From: an uncultured Treponema sp.
Lineage (GTDB): Bacteria; Spirochaetota; Spirochaetia; Treponematales; Treponemataceae
Length of the DNA stretch: 11,957 nucleotides
Direction of reading: 5' to 3'
NCBI GenBank assembly: GCA_937891125.1
Contig: CALAEZ010000251.1
Span: 1 to 11,957 of the forward strand
Shown in pieces: positions 7,153-11,957 of the stretch. Both the position numbers and the translations under genes were made by a program. The notes beneath the pieces were generated by a model. The model made no database searches. It worked only from the letters and a program-made list of their open reading frames with translations, and was not told the DNA's origin. Position 1 is the first letter of the stretch. Each line of letters starts with the position of its first letter.

Positions 7153-8043
7153 TTAGTATTTCTTTAAGTTTTTAATTTCTTCGTACATTGCTACATAATT
7201 TTCGTATCGGCACTTGTCGATATCCCCATTTTCAACCGCAGCCTTGACCATACAGCCCGGTTCTTTTATATGTACGCATCCGTTATATTTACACCGTCCT
7301 TCGTAAACATCAAATTCCGGCATATAATATCTCAGTTCTTCCTTCGCACAGTCTGCAATATACATTGTGGCAAACCCCGGAGTATCCATAATATATGTAT
7401 CTCCCTCCACATGGAACAATTCCGTGTGCCTTGTGGTCTGTTTCCCCCTCTCAATTTTCTTACTGATTTCACCCGTTTGCGAATCCGCACCCGGAACAAG
7501 TGCATTAAGCATTGAAGACTTTCCCACACCCGAAGGTCCTGCAAGAGTGGTTGTCTTGCCCTTTAACTCCGCTAAAACAACATCAATACCCATTGTTTTT
7601 GCGGTACTGGTATAAATACATTTATACCCTGCCTTCTCGTATATTTTACCATAAACCACATCCTCATTTCCATCCATTAAATCAATTTTATTGAAACAAA
7701 TAATGGGTTTTACTCCCGTCATTTCCATCATAACAAGGAATCTGTCAAGTAATTTGAGGCTTGGCATTGGACTTTTTACCGCAAAGACAATAAGTGCCTG
7801 ATCGATATTTGCCACCGCAGGGCGTATAAGTTCGTTTCTTCTTGGCAATATCTCCAGGATATTCCCTTCCTTATCTTTTTCATCCAAAACGGTAATCAAA
7901 ACATCATCCCCGACAAGAGGTTTTTGCTTATTATACCTGAATATGCCCTTAGCTTTGCAAATATACGGGCCTTTACCCAGAACAAAAACCTCATAGTCTC
8001 CGGCAACGCCTTTTATGATTTTTCCATTATAATTTAAATCCAT
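7153..8043 (-). CDS. rsgA: RsgA, small-ribosomal-subunit biogenesis GTPase
   Basis: RsgA is a circularly permuted GTPase that checks late 30S subunit maturation. The 296-residue protein has an N-terminal OB fold (about 1-70), then the G motifs in permuted order: G4 NKID at 118-121, G1 GPSGVGKSS at 169-177, the switch segment KQTTRHTELF at 201-210, and G3 DTPG at 220-223. A zinc finger follows with Cys251, Cys256, His258 and Cys264 (CKYNGCVHIKEPGC), then a helical C-terminus. All signature residues are intact. The ATG at 8043 has AAAGG five bases upstream. It follows the PASTA kinase gene by 37 bases, the usual Firmicutes arrangement; in those bacteria RsgA is reported as a target of this kinase. 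The protein resembles Lachnospiraceae homologues as I remember them. Confidence 0.96.
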   Translation of the reverse strand: MDLNYNGKIIKGVAGDYEVFVLGKGPYICKAKGIFRYNKQKPLVGDDVLITVLDEKDKEGNILEILPRRNELIRPAVANIDQALIVFAVKSPMPSLKLLDRFLVMMEMTGVKPIICFNKIDLMDGNEDVVYGKIYEKAGYKCIYTSTAKTMGIDVVLAELKGKTTTLAGPSGVGKSSMLNALVPGADSQTGEISKKIERGKQTTRHTELFHVEGDTYIMDTPGFATMYIADCAKEELRYYMPEFDVYEGRCKYNGCVHIKEPGCMVKAAVENGDIDKCRYENYVAMYEEIKNLKKY

Positions 8044-8080
8044 TAAAACCTTTCACTTACATTTACATCTATATAAAATG

Positions 8081-10321
8081 CTAATTTGCAACAACTACGT
8101 AACTGTAAATTGTTACAGCCGTCCATTCAGAACTGTACGTTGTGGAAAGGCTCATGCTTCCCGACGTGTTTAAATCAGCGGAAGATGTTGTTGTGGTTTC
8201 ATCCTCTGTGTTTTCTTCAGTGGTTGTTGTTTCAACCTCTCTATAATACAGAATTATTTTTATTGTAACATCAGAGCTTGTATCACTGATATCAGCCGTA
8301 TAAGTAAGTCTTGTACCCTCAAGTGCCATTGCCGCCGTATAAGTAATTGTACTTCTGCCGCTCGCATTAAGTATCGCATTTGATGTATCCGTCTGCTTAA
8401 CACCGTCCGGATCAACATAAGTAACCTCAGACACAACATAGGCCTCAAGCTTTTGTGTCGAATCAAGGGTTGGCACGTTAGAATAAGAAATTGAAGGGGT
8501 GGTAATTGTCTTTGAATAATCCTTACCCTTACTTACATTAACGGTAACCGTTGTATTCACATCTTCAGCACTTACATCAAGCTTTTCGCCTGCTTCAACG
8601 TCCTGACTTATAACAACGCCTTCTTCAACATCATCATCATATATGTAATTAACTTTCATTGAGAGCATATTCTCATTAAGTAACGCTTCCGCCTCTTCTT
8701 CCGTAAGGCCAACAACGCTTGGCACAGTAACAACTGAATCCGCACCGTAACTTGAAACAACTTCAATCGTTGTTCCGTACGGAACAGTGTCTCCGCCGTC
8801 AGGGTCTGTGGAAATAACAATACCAACCTCAACGGTATCACTATTTTCTCTTGTAATCTTAACAACAAAACCTTCAGCTTCAAGCTGTTCTGACGCATCT
8901 TCCTCGCTAAGTCCCACAACATCCGGAACAGTAACAGCTTCCTTTCCTGCACTTACAACGAGAGTAACCGTTGAAGATCTTGCAACGGATTCACCTGCTT
9001 CAATACTCTGTTCCATAACAATATTTTCTTCAATATCGTTACTCTCTTCATACGTAATCTTATATTCAAGATGCGCCGCTTCCAATGCTTCTTCCGCAGC
9101 GTCAATATCATATCCCACAACATCAGGAACGGTTGTAAGCCTGGATGAAGAATTTGTCGTTGTACTTTCATTACCTGAAGTACCACTGCAGTTACCCCTA
9201 AAAGCAAGCACCAAAACAAGAATGATAATAAGAACCAAAACAGTACCTGCGATACTTGCAATGGTAATAACCTTGTCATACTTACCCTGGGTTAACTTAA
9301 AATCATCATCTTCGTCTTCTGTATTTTCCTTAACCAAAGGCTCAGCCTTTAAGTCAATATTTGTTGTATTTCTTATTGATGCAGTATCATATCCCGGATT
9401 TACATAATCACTGATACCCGCCTCGCTTCTGATACCATTAATATCATCAGGCGTAATAACAAGCGCCGATTTTTCCTCATTGTTTAAAACAACAAAATCC
9501 TCATCCGGTGTAACAAGAGACTTCTTTAAATCAGAAATCAAAGAAGCTGCCTTTGAATATCTTCTTGCCGGGTCTTTTTGCGTACACTTTTCAACAATCT
9601 TTTCAATACTGATTGGTACAACAGCGTAAGTACGCATTGACGGCATCTGCTCCTGTACATGTTGCAGGGCGATGGCCACAGTGGACTCGCCTTCATAAGG
9701 TACAGTACCCGTAATCATCTCAAACAAAGAAATACCAAGAGAATAAATATCACTCTTTTCGTCCACAAAGCCGTTTTTAGCCTGTTCAGGCGAGATATAA
9801 TGAACAGAGCCCATTGCGTTTGCACCAAGCGAATCAGAAGATGCGGCTCTTGCAATACCAAAATCAGTAACCTTAACCTTGCCTTCACGTGAAATCAAAA
9901 CGTTTTGAGGTTTGATATCCCTGTGTATAATATGATTATTATGAGCAGCTTCCATACCCTGAGCGATCTGTATTGCAATACTTACCGCTTCCTTGTATGG
10001 AAGTTTACCCTTACGTTCTATATATTTCTTTAAAGTAATACCGTCAATAAGTTCCATAACGATATAATAAATACCGTTATCCTCACCTACATCAAAGATA
10101 TTTACAATATTAGGATGTGCAAGACCTGCTGCCGACTGCGCTTCAATCTTAAATCTCGAAACGAAGCTCTTATCCTCGCAAAACTCCTGTTTTAAAACCT
10201 TGATGGCCACAAATCTTCCGAGTTTATGGTCTTTAGCTCTATATACATTAGACATTCCGCCTGAACCGACTTTGTCGACGACTTCATATCTGTCACCAAT
10301 AAGCATACCTTTTCTAATCAT
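8081..10321 (-). CDS. prkC: PrkC/StkP-type Ser/Thr kinase with three PASTA repeats and an extra ectodomain
   Basis: This is a membrane kinase that senses cell-wall fragments and phosphorylates division, wall and translation proteins. The cytoplasmic kinase domain (about 10-275) is complete: glycine loop VGSGGMSNVY at 18-27, Lys41 in AIK, Glu60, HRDIKPQN at 133-140 with catalytic Asp135, DFG at 153-155 and ISPEQA. An acidic juxtamembrane stretch (ENTEDEDDDFK) precedes one transmembrane helix at about 350-375. Three PASTA repeats start near residues 396, 462 and 530 (TVPDVVGYD, TVPDVVGLS, TVPSVVGLT). The last 145 residues form an extra Thr/Ser/Tyr-rich extracellular segment, probably beta-rich, containing TTTTEENTEDETTTTSS. 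The ATG at 10321 has AAAGGA seven bases upstream and lies 24 bases after the phosphatase stop. PASTA kinases are typical of Gram-positives and unexpected beside the Treponema-like genes. Confidence 0.96.
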   Translation of the reverse strand: MIRKGMLIGDRYEVVDKVGSGGMSNVYRAKDHKLGRFVAIKVLKQEFCEDKSFVSRFKIEAQSAAGLAHPNIVNIFDVGEDNGIYYIVMELIDGITLKKYIERKGKLPYKEAVSIAIQIAQGMEAAHNNHIIHRDIKPQNVLISREGKVKVTDFGIARAASSDSLGANAMGSVHYISPEQAKNGFVDEKSDIYSLGISLFEMITGTVPYEGESTVAIALQHVQEQMPSMRTYAVVPISIEKIVEKCTQKDPARRYSKAASLISDLKKSLVTPDEDFVVLNNEEKSALVITPDDINGIRSEAGISDYVNPGYDTASIRNTTNIDLKAEPLVKENTEDEDDDFKLTQGKYDKVITIASIAGTVLVLIIILVLVLAFRGNCSGTSGNESTTTNSSSRLTTVPDVVGYDIDAAEEALEAAHLEYKITYEESNDIEENIVMEQSIEAGESVARSSTVTLVVSAGKEAVTVPDVVGLSEEDASEQLEAEGFVVKITRENSDTVEVGIVISTDPDGGDTVPYGTTIEVVSSYGADSVVTVPSVVGLTEEEAEALLNENMLSMKVNYIYDDDVEEGVVISQDVEAGEKLDVSAEDVNTTVTVNVSKGKDYSKTITTPSISYSNVPTLDSTQKLEAYVVSEVTYVDPDGVKQTDTSNAILNASGRSTITYTAAMALEGTRLTYTADISDTSSDVTIKIILYYREVETTTTEENTEDETTTTSSADLNTSGSMSLSTTYSSEWTAVTIYSYVVVAN

Positions 10322-10345
10322 CTTAATATCCTTTCAGCCAAGCAA

Positions 10346-10957
10346 CTACAACTCAATAAGTACAACCGTAATATTGTCCTTTCCGCCGTTTTGATTAGCG
10401 GTATCAACAAGTTTCTTTGTTTTTTCCTCGATTGTACCATCTCCGTTGACAATAGTCTTAATGGTTACATCTTCAGTCATATTTGTAAGACCGTCGCTGC
10501 ACATTAAAATCTTATCGCCACTCTCATACTGAACTTCAAAATAATCAGCATCCACATCATCATCTATGCCAACGGCACGGGTTATAATGTTTTTCTTAAC
10601 ATGAGTCCGCGCCTCGTCTTTATCAATTTTACCAAGACTAACCAAATCTTCCACATAAGAATGGTCTCTTGTGATTTGGTGAATGTCGTCATCAATAAAA
10701 TAAAGCCTGGAATCGCCAACATTTGCAATGTAGATCATGTTCTCCACAATTGTTGCAATTACAAGAGTGGTTCCCATACCTTCATATTGCGAATCGGTAG
10801 ATGCAAGCTCTTTAACAACGGCATTAGCATCATTTACAGCTTTTTGAAGTATGTAAATAATATCATTTTTTCTGGAAGTTTTTACAGACTTAACAACGGT
10901 CTCCACCGCTATCTTAGATGCCACTTCGCCCGCTTTATGTCCGCCCATTCCGTCAGC
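10346..10957 (-). CDS. PP2C-type Ser/Thr phosphatase (Stp/PrpC-like), N-terminus missing
   Basis: This is the partner phosphatase that reverses the PASTA kinase. The homologous part begins abruptly at ADGMGGHKAGEVASK, normally about residue 35-40. The N-terminal piece with the first metal-site motif (usually R-x-x-N-E-D) is absent. Everything after it is present: GMGTTLVIATI, IANVGDSRLYFI, QITRDHSYV, ITRAVGID, ILMCSDGLTNM and the terminal GGKDNITVVLIEL. The frame stays open upstream to a TTG at 10975, but the residues it adds come from the adjoining transposase remnant, so they are not native. Loss of one metal-binding aspartate and the first strand should make this copy inactive as written. 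Because the cut sits at a sequence join, the true gene in the source organism is probably intact. Confidence 0.9.
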   Translation of the reverse strand, partial: ADGMGGHKAGEVASKIAVETVVKSVKTSRKNDIIYILQKAVNDANAVVKELASTDSQYEGMGTTLVIATIVENMIYIANVGDSRLYFIDDDIHQITRDHSYVEDLVSLGKIDKDEARTHVKKNIITRAVGIDDDVDADYFEVQYESGDKILMCSDGLTNMTEDVTIKTIVNGDGTIEEKTKKLVDTANQNGGKDNITVVLIEL

Positions 10958-10969
10958 CCTCTTCAGCCC
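10953..10969. repeat. Seven-base direct repeat at the phosphatase/transposase join
   Basis: TCAGCCC occurs at 10953-10959 and again at 10963-10969. The first copy spans the last base of recognisable phosphatase sequence, the second lies in the transposase segment. Short repeats like this are typical of template switching or microhomology joining, but a seven-base repeat can also arise by chance. Confidence 0.45.
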
Positions 10970-11490
10970 AATCAATCGGTGTACGATGTTCTCTTACACT
11001 CACGTGATGGCAACCACCCACAGGACCAACAGAGGGAAATATACCGCAAGTTCCATTGTGAACGTATTCGGAAGCAACTTTTTTTGTTATCGCCGCGGCG
11101 CATAAGTCCATAAGTTTCGCGCTTCGTCAAAAAAGTTGATACGATTTTCTCATCCATACACACAACAGGACGAAGCGGATTATATGGAAGTTCCTATACA
11201 CCAATAACATCTTCCATAGATGCGATAAAATCTGGATTCGCTATGCTTGGGATGCACCATTAGTTTTTTGTGGGGTCTAACCAGTTTTTAGAGTACATCT
11301 GATGGGATCATCCAAGAAGACTCTCATCTCATCTTTGAGTAAACGGATAGTTCATCGACTATGACCGGAAAGAACTAAATTGCAGGCAATCTCTATAAGC
11401 CTTGCTTCAGTGCGACCGTCGATCGTGCGTTTTGCTTGGTCAAAATTAACGCTACGTTTTCGGGCAAGGACGGAATCAATTCCACCTTCT
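10958..11490 (-). pseudogene. Decayed internal fragment of an IS630-family transposase
   Basis: Reading the minus strand in two alternating frames rebuilds an IS630 DDE transposase. From 11489 it runs EGGIDSVLARKRSVN, then IDGRTEARLIEIAC and TIRLLKDEMRV. A frame change near 11280-11335 leads to WCIPSIANPDFIASMEDVI and ELPYNPLRPVVCMDE, where the Asp is the first catalytic residue. A second change at the seven-A run (11079-11085) leads to SEYVHNGTCGIF and HHVSVREHRTPIDWAEE. In-frame stops are TGA at 11352-11354 (a Trp position), TAA at 11260-11262 and TAG at 11194-11196 (a Tyr position). The N-terminal helix-turn-helix and the second Asp and Glu are missing, and no terminal inverted repeats are present. 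It cannot be active. The source organism is undetermined. Confidence 0.85.
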
Positions 11491-11910
11491 GAAAATATTT
11501 TACAAATGATGAACGAAGGAAAATTAGTCGAATCAGATATTGTTTTAAAATTATTAATAGATGAAATGAATAAACAAAAAGAAGCTCATATTGTTTTTGA
11601 TGGATTTCCTATTAATCAACAAAATTTCGAAGCGTGGAATAAAATAACACATGAAAAATTAAATGCAATATTTTATTTAGAAGTTTCAGAAGATGAAATG
11701 AAAAAAAGGTTAATGAAAAGAAATAAAAGAGAAGATGATAATGAAAATGCAATAAAAGAAAGAATTAAAGCTTTTAATTATGAAACGAAACCACTTATTG
11801 ATTATTTTCGAAAAAGAGGACAAATTATTATTTTAGATGGAATGAAAAGTAAAAAAAAATTGAACGAAGAAATCAAATCTGAAATCATGAAAAGAAAATT
11901 ATATATATAA
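11491..11910 (+). CDS. UMP-CMP/adenylate kinase-like protein, 5' end missing, eukaryote-like
   Basis: About 140 residues match the C-terminal two-thirds of a short-LID nucleoside monophosphate kinase, which passes phosphate from ATP to UMP, CMP or AMP. Visible parts are the NMP-binding segment ENILQMMNEGKLVESDIVLK, IVFDGFPINQQNFEAWNK (Gln-Asn-x-x-x-Trp recalls UMP-CMP kinases), the short lid KRNKREDDNENAIKERI, and the closing segment ETKPLIDYFRKRGQIIILDG. The P-loop GGPGSGKGT and about the first 45-60 residues are missing; the frame continues back to 11380, but those residues come from the antisense of the transposase remnant. The usual Arg after DGFP is Ile. Coding is extremely A/T-rich with no intron in view and ends in TAA. 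An A/T-rich protist or anaerobic fungus is my best guess; a reduced bacterium is possible. Confidence 0.75.
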   Translation, partial: ENILQMMNEGKLVESDIVLKLLIDEMNKQKEAHIVFDGFPINQQNFEAWNKITHEKLNAIFYLEVSEDEMKKRLMKRNKREDDNENAIKERIKAFNYETKPLIDYFRKRGQIIILDGMKSKKKLNEEIKSEIMKRKLYI

Positions 11911-11936
11911 ATTTATTTATATATAAATAAATTTAT
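11907..11936. repeat. 30-base perfect A/T palindrome over the kinase stop codon
   Basis: The two 15-base halves (first half ATAAATTTATTTATA) are exact reverse complements, beginning just before the TAA stop and running into the 3' flank. The next outer pair, 11906 and 11937, does not match. The flank to 11957 is otherwise A/T-rich without a gene. It may mark a 3' end signal or be a by-product of a two-letter sequence. Confidence 0.6.
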
Positions 11937-11957
11937 TTTTATATAATTCGTTTATTG

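Noticed and set aside
8787..9407. Plus-strand open frame of 206 codons inside the PASTA kinase gene
   Set aside because: It is the antisense shadow of the PASTA repeats and transmembrane segment; its Ser/Thr-rich periodicity simply mirrors those repeats.
10958..10975. TTG at 10975 as the true start of the phosphatase
   Set aside because: The residues it adds (MIGLKR) derive from the transposase remnant read in another frame, and the conserved first metal-site motif is absent.
10601..11113. Plus-strand open frame running from phosphatase into transposase sequence
   Set aside because: It crosses a join between unrelated pieces and lies opposite conserved minus-strand protein sequence on both sides.
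11380..11490. Upstream part of the plus-strand kinase frame as a genuine N-terminus
   Set aside because: These codons are antisense to recognisable transposase (VLARKRS, IDGRTEARLIEIAC) and contain no P-loop.
10958..11490. A complete IS element interrupting the phosphatase gene
   Set aside because: No terminal inverted repeats, no flanking TA duplication, no N- or C-terminal transposase parts, and no remaining phosphatase sequence on the far side.
1..11957. CRISPR array, tRNA, rRNA or phage attachment site
   Set aside because: No regularly spaced repeats, cloverleaf-like sequence, rRNA core motifs or integrase-linked repeats were noticed on either strand.

Overview
The window reads as a mosaic of at least four pieces of different origin, joined at about 7107-7152, 10957-10959 and 11488-11492. 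The basis is gene content, protein style and base composition (hand counts of single 60-base lines: 60% G+C at 1261-1320, 38% at 8521-8580, 20% at 11821-11880). All genes except the last are on the minus strand, so piece 4 is the only part read on the plus strand.

Piece 1 (1 to about 7106) looks like a spirochaete, probably Treponema-like. In transcription order it carries rpe, three uncharacterised genes (an exported TPR/coiled-coil protein, an exported protein with a basic coiled coil, and a membrane-anchored TPR protein), then recA, folK, scpA and the start of scpB. rpe and the next two genes are joined by ATGA stop/start overlaps and the third follows after one base, so they form one translationally coupled operon. 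A 107-base gap with a plausible -10 box separates it from a second operon, recA-folK-scpA-scpB, which covers recombination, folate synthesis and the kleisin part of condensin.

Piece 2 (about 7153-10957) looks like a Clostridia/Lachnospiraceae-type Gram-positive. It carries a PP2C phosphatase lacking its N-terminus, a PASTA-repeat Ser/Thr kinase and the ribosome-assembly GTPase RsgA, in the canonical Firmicutes order stp-prkC-rsgA. In Firmicutes rpe usually comes next. An rpe does come next here, but it is coupled to the spirochaete-like genes, so the join falls where synteny would hide it.

Piece 3 (about 10958-11490) is a decayed internal fragment of an IS630-family transposase, with three in-frame stops and two frameshifts and neither end of the element. 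Piece 4 (about 11491-11957) is extremely A+T-rich and encodes the C-terminal two-thirds of a eukaryote-style UMP-CMP/adenylate kinase, followed by a 30-base perfect A/T palindrome. Loss of gene ends at both right-hand joins favours an assembly or cloning chimera over a natural locus. Transfer of the stp-prkC-rsgA block into a spirochaete remains a weaker alternative.

No new defence, CRISPR, secondary-metabolite or RNA system was found. The points most worth a second look are the joins, the uncharacterised envelope module upstream of recA, the long RecA tail, the extra ectodomain on the kinase, and the missing phosphate-binding arginine in the UMP-CMP kinase-like fragment.
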